A stretch of 64,000 bases of DNA. It comes from Nematostella vectensis. Lineage: Eukaryota; Cnidaria; Anthozoa; Actiniaria; Edwardsiidae. Under the pieces are notes generated by a model, which worked only from the letters and a program-made list of their open reading frames with translations, was not told the origin of the DNA and made no database searches. The stretch is taken from positions 10,576,856 to 10,640,855 of the forward strand of contig NC_064040.1 of assembly GCF_932526225.1 (NCBI RefSeq), read 5' to 3'. The first letter of the stretch is position 1; each line of letters opens with the position of its first letter. Made by a program: the position numbers and the translations under genes. Below are positions 10,993 to 23,100 of the stretch, in pieces.

Positions 10993-13900
10993 ACAAAGAT
11001 TATAGAAACTCTTTCAAAGTTTACTTTACATAAAGTGTATTCAAAACGCTATAACATACGCAATGTAGGTTTAAATTCAGTGACTATTAATGCGCCTGCA
11101 GCGTTAGAAAGGACCCAAGCTACGTTAAAGCAAGATATTTATTCTATTTATTTCCAGATGTCCAATTAAACTCAATTGCACTCACTGGTAGCTAGAATTC
11201 ACAAACATTTGATATACGTGTAAAATCCCACTGATTTAAAAAAAAATGAAAATATAAGTTAGCTTTATGCGAAAGTGTTTAGGAACATGCGATAAAAGCT
11301 AGCGACCTTAACCGAAAGCAAACAAAACAATTGTAAATGGAAAAGACACACTTGTGGCTTTGATTCTCAACGTAAATTAATCAATCATAATCAAGGCTTT
11401 TTATAAACGAGTTTTTATGTACCTGATATTTTACTGAACAAAGCAAAAATCATCCCCTGTTGTGGACATCTGGTAAGGACAGGTCATTAATCCCTATATT
11501 TAAAAAGTTTTTGTAGGATCCTACTTACATATCGCTATTTAGCGCAGAACGTTGTATTAAACAACGGTAAATACATATAATAATAGTAATAAATGACTCC
11601 TTCAGAATAGTTATTTCTGGCTTGGATCCCAAAAATTACCATTATCGCGTTGTTTTTAAACTGACAAAATTATCGCTGACAAAAAAAAAACCTTAAAGTG
11701 TTATCCATTGATATGATACAGGCATTGCATAGTTGTTGGCTTTGCTTAAACGCTTACACCATTATTCGCAAAGGTTTTATCTATTTTGGTCCGTTTGGTC
11801 TAATTAGGGGGGGGGGGGGGGGGGTGAATAGGTTCGCGGATATGCGGATTCAGCCCCGAAATGCTCACGGATTACGGATTTTGATGATTATTTCAGCGGA
11901 TTGGCCCATTTTGGAAATACGGCGGATTACGGATCTGTTGACAATTTGGGCATGGATTTCGGATTTTGACTGCTTTGATGGTCGAATTTCGGATTTTAAA
12001 TGAATTTCAATCGATGCTATTGTTTATCTGTCAAACCATGCTGTTCTAGAAAATATCTGCAGATCCACGGATTTGCCCCGAAAATGTTGCGGATCGGCGG
12101 ACACTAGTTGTGCTAATTTCTTTCCCAGCTAAAATAACGCTCATAGTATCTCGCAAAACAAACAAATAACCAAATGTTTGTTTCCGGAAACTCAATGTTT
12201 ATTTCTCAGAAATAAACTTAACCAGTCACTTCACGCTATTTGTTTTCGAGTGCGAACAATATCTCAAGCGTGGAAATACATCTTTGTGAATTTTCGCTGT
12301 TGTTCGAATGTTTTCGCCCACACAATGAACTTGCTCTCAAAACAAGTGAAAACAAGCGTGCTTCCGGTGCTATTCTTTGCACTAAAAAGCTATTCTTATC
12401 ACAAAATCCCAAGCTGCACAAAAGAGGTGGCTCTATTGTTGATGGGAGTCATTGTGATATGTTGGAAAACATTAGTCCCGGTACTACTAAACACTGCTCT
12501 AGTCCACTTAGAGGCTAATTTGGTTAATTGGTGGGAACATTCGCCTACCCTGCCCACTAATGTGTTTTCAATGTCGAATGGAGTAAACAATAGCGAACAA
12601 AGCCATTCTCAGTTCAAGTGTAATGTCTTTTGAGGAAGAAAAACAAAAAAGTTAATTCTGTGCTTAGTCTCTGCGATCCTTCACACAGAAAATGTTTATA
12701 TTGTATATTCTACATAAACAACACACAAGGTGTGAGGAGTGACGCGTACCAGTTTATTGGTATTACAAGTATAGATGTAACGTAAAATATACAAACATGT
12801 TCATGTATCAACTAGCAGAAGACTGGGGAAAAAACAACCCCGGAAAAAAACGACGCGTTATTCAAACTGGTAAGGTCAAGTGAAGGACGAATGTAATTAG
12901 CTAAATATATAGGCATGAGTGAACCTCTAGGGAACGCGCAAGGCGCGAATTCCGAATGCCCAACATAAACACATTTTGCGAGGAATGCACTTTGCAAACT
13001 CTAACAGTTGCTCGAAGTCCGTAAAACCTTCGCGAACATTGTACTATATCTAGAAGATTCTGAAACAGCAAGAGATATAGCGGAGATGGCCTTGAATAAA
13101 TTCGCACAAATATAGGACTGATTTCACATTCTAGCAAAAGATTGAGAGCCCAAAATTTACTGTTTTTCGTATTAACAATTAGCATGAGACCTGAATAATA
13201 ACCAAAAGATGTTTTTATAATAAATAGAATGCGTATAACTCTTCGAGCAAACAGCATTTGATTATTACACGGTGACTAAAGCGATAACAGATAACAGCAA
13301 CTATTTTCTCATTTATTGACTAAAGTGATTTTAAGCGATTAAAACTCGTTTACCCAAACTATCAAAACACGACTCGTGGAACTTCACACTCATACGGCAG
13401 CTGTCACTTAAAATCAACAAAGCATTCCTTTGGAATACATGTTGATCAGAGCAAAAATATCAAAAGTCTTTAGAACTTTAAGAACTTGATAATAATACTT
13501 TATGACAGCTACATTAAATAACGGTCAATGAAGATTAACAAACTGTAAAGAACCATTGTTATGCGTTGCATTTGCATGACTTGTATTGTTATGTGTTTTC
13601 GAAGGTGGCGTTAGGGCGTCAATAGTCAATCTTTAAGTTTATTCCTTAGTTGCCCGCTTTGAGTTATTAATAGGCCATGAAGGGGGGTTTACGCTATGCA
13701 GCGCATGGACTTTGCTTCAAGGGGTGCCTCTATTCCGCTAAAAATACCTTTGACTTCCGATAACTCGTACTGGAATAAAAATTGAATTTTATTGACTATC
13801 CTATATATTATAGACAATCTTTTACAATTGTGAATGTATTGCTAGTGTGGTGAATATACGTATTTTAATGGAACTGGCTGTAATTTTTCCATCGTCTTTG

Positions 13901-14142
13901 CTCATTCTTGAAACTCTGTTCCTACGGGCTCATCGTAGTACGATTCTTCAAAACGCGGTTCATAACCGTCGCCTTGTCTATTGAGTGATTCGACGCTTAG
14001 CAATGCTTTTGTCCCTAATATTTCTAATTTACCAAAATAAATTATTAAAAACAAGATTAATAATATCCATTCCTGGATTCCCAGATATCGATTTAGCCAA
14101 GGGCTGTAGGATAGTCGAATTTACAAAAGCGTTCAACCTCGT
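10993..14142. other. Intergenic region downstream of FoxG, no supported gene
   Basis: AT-rich sequence. A candidate AATAAA for FoxG lies near 11588. A poly-G tract sits at about 11806-11823, followed to about 12090 by low-complexity sequence made of repeated GCGGATT and CGGATTACGGATTTT phrases. A 151-codon frame at 12178-12633 starts at a non-ATG codon and shows no domain; I treat it as chance. Confidence 0.55.
11825..12095. repeat. Degenerate CGGATT-rich repeat
   Basis: Many imperfect copies of CGGATT, ACGGATTTT and GCCCCGAAA phrases with no constant period. It starts next to a poly-G tract. It looks like a decayed simple repeat or the interior of a dispersed element. Confidence 0.55.
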
Positions 14143-14240
14143 CCCGGGTAGCCTACTTGTAGGCTTTGATCCAAGATGGCGGCCGTGGGGTTTTCGTGCC
14201 GGAAAAACTATCAAAGCCTACAAGTAGGCTACCTCCCGGG
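14143..14240. mobile_element. 98-bp palindromic MITE-like element
   Basis: Terminal inverted repeats of about 28 bases: the left arm (14143-14170) reads CCCGGGTAGCCTACTTGTAG and onward, and the right arm (14210-14240) is its reverse complement with a small insertion. The core contains CAAGATGGCGGCC. A related, more diverged copy in the opposite orientation is at 60676-60772. No coding capacity. Confidence 0.75.
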
Positions 14241-14629
14241 GGTCTTCTGGATAATTTTAAATATGGCGTCTTGTCAGCTAGTTAGCTTTCGAAGTTGCAA
14301 AGCATCCTCTATTCTAACTATCCTAAAGCCCAATGATGGGAGCTAAATCTGCCAGGTTGAATTTAGAAACACCTGCTTTATTGGACGGATGCAAATACAA
14401 TTACCAGTAGCAAATAAATCACTCTGTTTTATTTGTCCAGCTCTCATCTTATACCAGACGACAGCTTAATTATTGTCGTGTTCATCTATCCGCAACTTTA
14501 TTTGATCCCTAATAAATTATAATTATTGAGTACACTTTCAAAAACTTTTATCTGCAATTTCCCTATTAAAACTGGACACGAACGCTCTGTGTCCCTCAAT
14601 TCCACGCCACAGGCAGCCCAAGGCTATAA

Positions 14630-14777
14630 TATGTACTGTCAATACACCAAAAACTGGAAATCGACTCTGCCAAATTTTCGTCTTTAATAAGACTTCTTCA
14701 GGGCAGACTCGATTTCCAGTTTTTGGTGTATTGTATTCATTGTTCTGGTACGAGATCGCGACAGTATGTACTGTCAA
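14630..14777. mobile_element. Foldback element with ~31-base arms
   Basis: The left arm at 14641-14671 (ACACCAAAAACTGGAAATCG core) is inverted at 14700-14733 around a loop containing AAGACTTCTTCAG. The 13-base phrase TATGTACTGTCAA occurs at both 14630-14642 and 14765-14777. That could be an old target duplication, although the right copy is about 30 bases beyond the arm. Confidence 0.65.
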
Positions 14778-15289
14778 GATATATATGGGGGAAATCAAGG
14801 CGCGCATTTAGTAAAAACATTTGACCTGTTCACGAAAAAAAGCGCTGAGCACTATCGCCTCAATTAAACAAACGAAGACACACAGCCCATACCTTAACGA
14901 ACTCTCTAGACAATCTGACCAGTAAACAGGTGTCAATTAGTTCTAAATCCTAGCCTGTAATCCATGTCGATGAAAAAATATTGTTAAATATATTTTTGGT
15001 AATGACACGTTCTCATCAGTGGAAAGTTGGATCCATCTGCTCCTCATACTCCCTAAAATCCGATCGTTAATTTGTATCACTCGCTTTTAATCAAATGTTA
15101 CATTGCTTAGTTTGATTGGCAGTCAACGAAAAGTGACTAAGATGACAAAACTGGAAAATAGCGATTTGAAGCAATAACCACAAAATGAAATCATTTTATT
15201 TTTCCATGATGTGCTTAGAAAAACCGTTGCACAGTATGCTCAGTAGAACAGTTAAATCTCCCTGCATTTATAATAAGCGTATATCCCAT
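14778..15289. other. Intergenic, nothing recognised
   Basis: AT-rich sequence without a convincing frame or repeat. The phrase AAAATGAAATCATTTTATTTTT near 15184 matches part of the 56-bp repeat that follows. Confidence 0.5.
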
Positions 15290-15431
15290 TGAATCGAGAC
15301 TATCAGCGGGCATTCCCTGGAAAATGAAATCATTTTATTTTTCCATGAATCGAGACTATCAACGGGCATTCCCTGGAAAATGAAATCATTATATTTTTCC
15401 ATGAATCGAGACTATCAACGGGCATTCCCTG
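15290..15431. repeat. 56-bp tandem repeat, about 2.5 copies
   Basis: Units start at 15290, 15346 and 15402 with GAATCGAGACTATC; each unit includes GGGCATTCCCTGG and a self-complementary AAAATGAAATCATTTTATTT stretch. An isolated partial match lies at about 15184-15210. Confidence 0.9.
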
Positions 15432-15661
15432 TCATAATATTTTTTCAAGGAAAACCTCCTGAGGCCCAGACTTTCAACGCGCATAGGTTACGTTGTTTTC
15501 TACGAAGTTCATCAAGCTCTTTCTTAGGATATTTTTACAAAATTTGTACCTTATTCGAACTTGGTGTTGTACATAACACACCCTGTAGAGAAAAATGAAT
15601 TTTTCTTTTTCGCTGTTAGTAATAGATCTCTATCTCAAGTGCGACGTAACAAACTGGTGCA

Positions 15662-16290
15662 GAATTTCAAGATGAATGCCACACAATCTCCAGGAATTTT
15701 CCTTATCTAAACCTGGCTGTTATCATGTTAGTGTGGGCGAAGAGGGTACCAAAGAAAAGAATGCACCTGTTTGTTGTCAACATAGCGCAAGCAGACCTTC
15801 TATCGCTCATAACATTGCCCATAAGAACTATAATAACCCTGCTCCATCAAGCAAACGGAACGAGGAAAGCCTTTTACAAAGATGTTATTTCCTGTGTCCA
15901 ATCTATATATCATAATGGCATATACTGCACTAGAGGTTTCTTCGGCCACTTTGCTCATCATATTCTTGGAGCGGTTAAGAGCAGTGTCGTCAACAGTACA
16001 GTTGTCACCTCTCTGCCTCATCGCACTCTCTTTGCCATTATTGTATAATCATGGATCCTGCCAGGCGTTATGATGGCTGGGGCCTGATTATTAATGCTCT
16101 GCCGTATCGGAAAAGAATGAATTATTATTATAATATTTTTGTCGCCGTTACAATTTTGCTTCTTGTGTTATCAATCGCCACCATTAACATCGAGATCATA
16201 AGAAGATTGCACCGCTCCCAGGTGGATATCGAGCTCCCCGAAGTTCCAGCTAAGACGACGCAAGATTTCCCGTTCGGCTGTCAGTATAAT
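15662..16290 (+). pseudogene. Broken rhodopsin-class GPCR fragment (TM1 to TM5)
   Basis: Three frames together read like transmembrane segments of one class A receptor. TM1-TM2 is at about 15695-15870 (NLAVIMLV; HLFVVNIAQADLLSL, the N-x-x-x-A-D TM2 signature). TM3 is at about 15900-15990 in another frame (ATLLIIFLERLRAV, an E-R-x variant of the D-R-Y motif). TM5 is at about 16110-16220 in a third frame (FVAVTILLLVLSIATINIEI). The frame changes near 15905 and again near 16045, TM6-TM7 are missing, and minisatellite and retrotransposon sequence begin about 90 bases later. I read it as a dead receptor copy. Unrecognised small introns are a weaker alternative. The ligand class cannot be told. Confidence 0.6.
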
Positions 16291-16377
16291 CTTATCCTCT
16301 ATACTCCTTTATATAATTTGTGTAGCCCCAACATACCTATCGTATGCAGTCTTTTACCATCATAACCTTGCCACCAG

Positions 16378-16446
16378 TCTCTGCAATAGCATTGATGCAC
16401 TCTTTTAAAGCATTGAAGCACTCTGTAATAGCATTGATGCACTAAA
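16378..16446. repeat. Left part of the 21-bp minisatellite
   Basis: Three diverged units of the form AATAGCATTGATGCACTCT. The same unit resumes at 18691, on the other side of the retrotransposon, so the array predates the insertion. Confidence 0.8.
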
Positions 16447-18690
16447 TTTTTGGTGGATTCCATCAACATTGGGCTTAACCTCATCATGCCTGTCAAGCAA
16501 ACCAAGATCCATGCTGATGATGCCCCTTGGGTCACTGCAGACTTAAAAAATCTCATCAAGCTCCGCCAAAAAGCATTTCTCGCGGGTGACACAGAGCGCC
16601 TCCTACACTACAGGAACACAGTCAACCGACAGCGGAAAACCCTCCGCAGCAGATACTTTACATCCAAGGTCGCGCAGCTGAGACACGCGAAACCCAGTCA
16701 GTGGTGGAGTGCTGTCAAACGCGTTGCTGGTATGACCCCTGCCTCAGGCCACGAAAGCGTGCTCTCCCACCTACAACTTGAAGGGTATAACTAGAAGTCG
16801 AATGAGCAGGAGCTTGCCAACACTACAGGAACACAGTCAACCGACAGCGGAAAACCCTCCGCTGCAGATACTTTACATCCAAGGTCGCCCAGCTGAGACA
16901 CGCGAAACCCAGTCAGTGGTGGAGTGCTGTCAAACCCGTTGCTGGTATGACCCCTGCCTCAGGCCACGAAAGCGTGCTCTCCCACCTACAACTTGAAGGG
17001 TATAACGAGAAGTCGAATGAGCAGGAGCTTGCCAACGCAATTAACTCTGCCTTTCTTGAGCCTATGGAACAGTTCCTACCACTGCAAGCGCCCCCTGCCT
17101 ACGCTGAAGACTCCACCGTGCTCACTGTGTCTGAATCCACTGTCCTGTCCGCTCTGGCCAAACTGAACCCTCGTAAGGCTGCTAGTCCAGACAGTATACC
17201 AAACTGGATACTACGGGATTACGCTGAAATTCTGGTCCAACCAATCACCGCGATACTTAACTGTAGTTTCAGAGATCAAAGACTCCCCCCATCGTGGAGA
17301 CTTACCGATGTCGTTCCAGTTCACTAGCTGAAGCCGGTAGTCGACGTCAACAAACACCTACGTCCTATCTCACTGACTCCTGCTATTTCAAAACTTGCTG
17401 AGGAGTTCGTCGTTTCCTCCTACGTAGGACCTGCTTTGTTTAAAATCCTGGACCACGACCAGTACGGAGGCATCCCAAAATCATCCACTCTCTTCGCGCT
17501 GACTTCAATGCTCCACCACTGGTCACAGGCGACCGACGGCACAGGATCGGCAGTCAGGGTCGTTCTGTTTGATTCCAGAAAGGCCTTTTATTTGATTGAC
17601 CACTTTCTGACGCACCGCAAACAGCGCGTAAAAATATGTTCTGACTGCCTGTCGGAGTGGGGTCCAGTCCCCGCTGGAGTGCCTCAAGGTACCAAGCTGG
17701 GCCCATGGCTGTTCCTTCTTATGATAAACGATCTTAGGCTAGCCGACACCCACACTTGGAAATATGTGGACGACACCACAATTGCTGAACTGTTCCCCGA
17801 GGCTCCCCTGGAAACGTGCAATCAGCAGTATCCGCTGTTGAGGCCTGGTCGCAATCTCGGGGAATGCAACTTAACGCTGAAAAGTGCAAGGAGCTGAGGT
17901 TTGACTTTAAGAAGATCACCCACAACTTCCCTCTCCTCGTGATTGATAATCATGAGCTCCCCGTTGTCATGAACGCGAAGATCCTTGGAGTCACCATAAC
18001 AGAAGACCTCAAATGGAACGCCCACGTCTCCGAATGTATTAAAAAAGCCAATAAGCTACTATGCTTCATTGTAATGTTAAAAAGAGCCCAACTCCCTGTT
18101 ATGGACATTATTGCCTTTTATCTTTCAAAAATGCGCCTGTTTTCCAAAATGCCCTCCCGGCATATCTCAGTGACGAGATCGAGAGAGTGCAGAAAAGAGT
18201 AATGTCCATTGTGTCACCACAAGCTAACTACAAGGACTGCCTTGCCAGCTATGGCTTACAGACTTTGAAGGACAGACGGGGCGAACTCTGTCTTAATCTG
18301 TTCTCGTCTATTTTCACCTGCCCTTACCATAAGCTAGTGAACATCTTACCACCTAAGAACCAGTGTAGTTATAGTCTTAGACAATCCAGAACATTCTCAA
18401 TTCCGCGCTGCCGAACCGAACGTTTTAGGCGATCTTTCATCCCGGCCATGGCATCCAGTTGCACCACTAAATTTAACGTATAACCCCAACTGAACATATC
18501 ATATTCGCTCATTTTATAGTATATAGCTTTCCTCTTATCATAGTCGCATTTTAGTCTATTACCTGTAATATACATATATATAGTTATATTTTTATTCCTT
18601 TTTTTCTTTTTTACTCGATGTATATTGCGCAATTCAGCGTTGTTTTAGCTGCCATGCAATCTTTTTTAAATAAACTATCTATCTATCTCT
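16447..18690 (+). mobile_element. Decayed CR1/L2-type non-LTR retrotransposon, 5'-truncated
   Basis: Translated pieces in several frames carry reverse transcriptase landmarks: RKAASPDSIPNWILRDYAE (17184-17220 region), DSRKAFYLIDH (motif A region, 17570-17600, lacking the usual second Asp), PAGVPQGTKLGPWLF (motif B) and KYVDDTT (motif C, about 17760). The thumb region and the C-terminal part, FQNALPAYLSDEIERVQKR, follow after frameshifts. The endonuclease is absent. An in-frame TAG at 17325, frameshifts, an internal deletion after motif A and a 215-bp duplication (16606-17035) make it non-functional. The 3' end is A/T-rich with TATC repeats (18670-18690), as in CR1/L2 elements. A possible 5-bp target duplication CTAAA flanks it (16442-16446 and 18691-18695). 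The stop, frameshifts and deletions are described only, and no active copy is implied. Confidence 0.85.
16606..17035. repeat. 215-bp tandem duplication inside the retrotransposon
   Basis: 16606-16820 and 16821-17035 are nearly identical copies of the region between the endonuclease and reverse transcriptase. Both run from CACTACAGGAACACAG to CAGGAGCTTGCCAA. A few substitutions distinguish them; one creates a TAG stop in the first copy. Confidence 0.92.
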
Positions 18691-19310
18691 CTAAAAGCAT
18701 TGACGCATTCTGTAATAGCATTGACGCACTCTCTAATTGCATTGACGCACTCTCTAATAGCATTGACGCATTCTCTAATAGCATTAACGCACTCGGTAAT
18801 AGCATTGACGCACTCTCTAATAGCAATGAAGCACTCTCTAATAGCATTGACGCACTATGTAATAGCAATGACGCATTCTGTGATAGCATTGACGCACTCT
18901 CTAATAGCATTGAAGCACCCTGTAATAGCATTGACGCACTCTCTAATTGCATTGAAGCACCCTGTAATAGCATTGACGCACTCTCTAATAGCATTGACGC
19001 ACTCTGTAATAGCATTGACGCACTCTGTAATAGCATTGACGCACTCTCTAATAGCATTGACGCACTATGTAATAGCAATGACGCATTCTGTGATAGCATT
19101 GACGCACTCTCTAATAGCATTGAAGCACTCTGTAATAGCATTGACGCACTCTCTAATAGCATTAACGCACTATCTAATAGCATTGACGCATTCTGTGATA
19201 GCATTGACGCACTCTCTAATAGCATTGAAGCACTCTGTAATAGCATTAACGCACTATCTAATAGCATTGACGCACTCTGTAATAGCAATGACGCACTTTG
19301 TGGTGACGCT
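18691..19310. repeat. 21-bp minisatellite, about 29 copies
   Basis: Unit AGCATTGACGCACTCTCTAAT with variants (CTGT for CTCT, GAAG for GACG). Because 21 is a multiple of three, several frames on both strands stay open for 600 bases and encode 7-residue repeats such as ALSNSID. These are repeat artefacts, not evidence of a protein. Variant units recur in blocks, suggesting expansion in multi-unit segments. Confidence 0.95.
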
Positions 19311-19330
19311 TTTTCGAAGTTTAAATGAGG

Positions 19331-19701
19331 ACCGTATCTACTCGAATAAGCGCCCCGGCGCTTATTAAATTTTTTACTCTTACGCGGGACGATTATTTTA
19401 GGGAGGCACTTATTTAAAATACAAATTTCGCATTATTTCAACTTGAAGTGGCTTTTTTCAATAAATTTCCATCCATTAAATATTTGTCTCTTTCTTTTCC
19501 AAAGTCTATAGCTCCATGTTTAGAACTGCTTGTATGATAGCCATTTTACTCATTTACATAAAACCTGTGCGCTTTTTAAAAGTTTTGGTTCAAAAGGGGT
19601 GCTTATTCGGGGTAGGCGCTTATTAAAAGTTTTGTTTCGGAAGGGGCGCTTATTCGGGGGAGGCGCTTATCCGAAGGAGACATTTTTTGAGTAAATACGG
19701 T
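19331..19701. mobile_element. MITE-like element with ACCGTATYTACTC ends
   Basis: The left end, ACCGTATCTACTCGAATAAG, is mirrored by the right end, TTGAGTAAATACGGT. GCGCTTATT-type phrases repeat in the interior next to both ends (GAATAAGCGCC left; GGGGCGCTTATTCGGGG right). No coding capacity. The class of DNA transposon cannot be assigned from the ends alone. Confidence 0.65.
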
Positions 19702-20169
19702 ACATTTTCTTTGATTTAAAAGGATATTTCGCTAATTTTTGTAAGTTTGGTCTTCCCTGGTGCGAGAAGCAAGAGAGGATAATACGCCATTTTGAGGGGA
19801 GCCTGTGGTATATTTCCAGGGCAGAGCCTGGGTCCCCTTGCTTTCTGTAAGTCAAACCGTGCGTGCTTGCAAAGAAGAACGGAAAAGACTTTGAATTGGC
19901 AAATCAATAATGAATTACACCTCCAAAATACTGCTGCCTCTGTAAACAGAACTCTTTAGCTGATTTGAAGAGCCGAGGTGGCTTAACTGATATTGCGAGC
20001 TATTTGGTGCCTTCTGGAACAACAACAAATACGGTGGCCACGTCACGTAAATCTGAAGATGAAACTTGCAAGAAATTCGACTTCCACGATACGTCCGAGA
20101 TGATATTTTCTATTTAATAACAGAATCAGACTTCCTGTTTCAATAACTTTCGGAACTGCTGATTTTAGG

Positions 20170-23100
20170 ATGAACTGGGTATTTATTCTTCGCAGATTTT
20201 GCAGACTGCGTTCCTTCAGACGGACAGTGATCTTTCTGGTCGTCATTCTTGTCCAAATCTGGCTTGCTGTTCCTGTAATCTTTCAACATATAAAAGATAA
20301 CTGGCCCGAGACCTTTGATGTGTCAGTTCCTGACAATTTTCAGCCACCGTTTCTACCCATAGTGATTTTCAGCTCATATAGACCGAAATATTTGGAAAAG
20401 ACTTTGAGATCAATTGCAAGCTCTGGGAATGTCCAACCAACCACACCGTGTTTATTTATTTTGCATCATACAAAACACTCTACTATGGATGACATCAACG
20501 AGACTTATAAAGTCCTTGGAAAAATCACATTCTGTAGGAAGCTCGTCTCGACCTATGGCAATGATAAGGAAGAAAGGACCCCTGCTGTGTTGAAGTCACA
20601 CTGGTGGCTAGTGATGAAAAAGATTTTTGAGGAGAAAGGTAATACAAGAAAATAATAAAATAAAAAATATATATATATATTTCCTTATTACAATGGTAAC
20701 TCATTGCACTTGTAACTCCTTGATTATTGTCAAATATGACTAAAAAGGGTGCAATTTGATTGATTTTAGCATTTACCCGCTTTCCCCAGGTGTTCTTAAT
20801 TGCTGAAAGATACAAAGTCCTCATACAGTTGCTCTTATTCTTCCTAACTCGTTATTGTTAATTGTGCTTGGGTAGCCTCCTCCGCAGTCGTCTCTGAACA
20901 TAAGTGATGTGGAGGAGAAATCTAATCATGACAACATAATGACAGAAGAAACTATCCATTTTTCTCGATTGTCATTAAGTTGATAAGCTTCTCCTGCAGC
21001 TTATGTCATCAAGTCGCTAGAGTGTGTTAAGGGCCTATGGTACTATCTTTTGAGTCTGTTGCTACAATCCACAACAAAAGTAAGTGGGACACTTCCCATA
21101 CGAACAACCGCCAACCCTCTCCCCCTGATTAATATTGGTTAGAGGCGATTTTTCAGCATAAAACACAAGCAGTAGCAAGGTGATCATTTGCCCTCCAACA
21201 TTGAGGAAGGGGAGGGAAAGTGTCCCATTAGTTTTGTTACAGATTGTCTCAAAAGTGGAATGATTGGAATTTGTCACGCTTATCATCGATTTCTTAAAAT
21301 GTATTCTCTTTATTCGCATACCCTAATGAAAGTTTTTCAATCTATTAATTATTCGAGCTTGAAGTAAAGATGTTGACGTCCCCAGAGAATACTTTTGGGA
21401 TATCTATGCGCTATTTGAAATATTTTATTAAATTAATTTGGATTAAATGGAGGTGCGCTAGGATATTTGCAGACTATAATTTTGTAAAATATAAAATTTA
21501 TTTGATGTTGCCAAAGAGACTGTCTACATATCATCGTGTCGATTGTCTCTTTTGCAAAAGTAACCATCCCTCGGAGTATTTAGCCGGAAAACACCGCTTT
21601 TATGGCCAATTTAGGTAATAAACACAGGCATAGAGACTAAAAAGATCATCGCCTAATAAGTATTTCCCAATTAAACAATAAATAACAAATCGACTAAAGA
21701 AAGCGATAAATAGGCGGTTAATCTGTTGTAGAAAATATGAGAGCCCCATCTCATTTCGTTTTTAATGTACATCACAACAAGTGTTTATACGTTTAGCATG
21801 TTGGTGCAAAAAAGCGGGTGTGGACCGTGTACGGTCTACCATTTATAGAAAAATATTATCCCCACTCATGGTAGCCGAATTTCTTCAATCATTCGTCTAT
21901 TCTATTACCATCATAAAGCTATTAAGGTATATGAGGCTTACAAATGATTTGAAATATATAATAGGGCTTTTTTGAACGGTCAACCTTGGTAGACCATTTA
22001 TATAAAAATGAACTTTCTTTTTATCTTAGTAAAAGGACGGTCAACCATCTACCATGAGCTCTCTCTCCAAAATGCAAACCCTCATTCAAACAAAACTAGT
22101 GTCAATTTATGAGCTTTTATCTCCAGTTGTTACTTTATTATTTTAGAGTTTGAATTTCTTTCGTAAGGCATTTTTTAAACAATTTTAAAATGGTTAACTG
22201 TTGGTGTTAATCGTTGAGCCACATAAGCAAGATCAGAAGACATAGTCTGTAGCCATCGATTTTAGCGAATGCTCCTCAGAAAAAGCATTGCATACACTTA
22301 GCTTGAACTCTTCAAGCATAACTTTGTGTCAAAGTGTCAGATATTTAGCAAAACTATTGTAAAACAGATGAATTTATTGAATTGACCTCCGCGAGACAAG
22401 CTTGCGTGATTAAATTTGAAGTGAAAATCTCTCACACAATAAATTCTTCATAGGCGGTATTTCTTATATGAAGAAACAGATGAGATTGTTTACAATGAAA
22501 AATTGTTGTCTCTGAAGCTTCTGTCCATTTTTACGTGTGATCCTGGCACGATAATTGTATGTGTTTGATTTTGACGTTCGCATAGTTGTATCGTCGTTGC
22601 GTTATCAACGATAGTGTTTCCTGTTCGAGGACCTGTCAATCACTTGCTCAGACAATCCACAACAAAAGTAAGTGGCACACTTTCCATACGAACAACCGCC
22701 AACCCTCTCCCCCCCGATTAATATTGGTTAGAGGCAATTTTTCAGCTCAAAACACAAGCAGTAGCAAGGTGATTTGCCCTCCAACATTGAGGAAGGGGGA
22801 GGGAAAGTGTCCCATTAGTTTTGTTACAGATTGTAGGTAAATTTGTTTGTTTTATAAAAGCTTCTGTTTTTTGTCAAATCTCATGGAACTTTCAACATAA
22901 GTGTCATCTGATGGTCACGTGACCCAGGACATAAAAACGTGTCAGAGAAGCTACTGCTCAAATCTACCATAATTTTTTTGCAGAAATATTCTAACATCAC
23001 TATTTTCTTAAACTTCACGCATCGGATTTGCGAAATTTTGAAATTGCGAGAAATGGCGAAAACCACATATTTGGTAATAACTTTTTCATTTCTTCAAAAA

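Noticed and set aside
12178-12633. 151-codon frame downstream of FoxG
   Set aside because: Begins at a non-ATG codon, has no recognisable domain and looks like chance composition.
18618-19368. Frames of 201-236 codons encoding 7-residue repeats
   Set aside because: Produced by the 21-bp minisatellite on both strands; no non-repeat domain attached.
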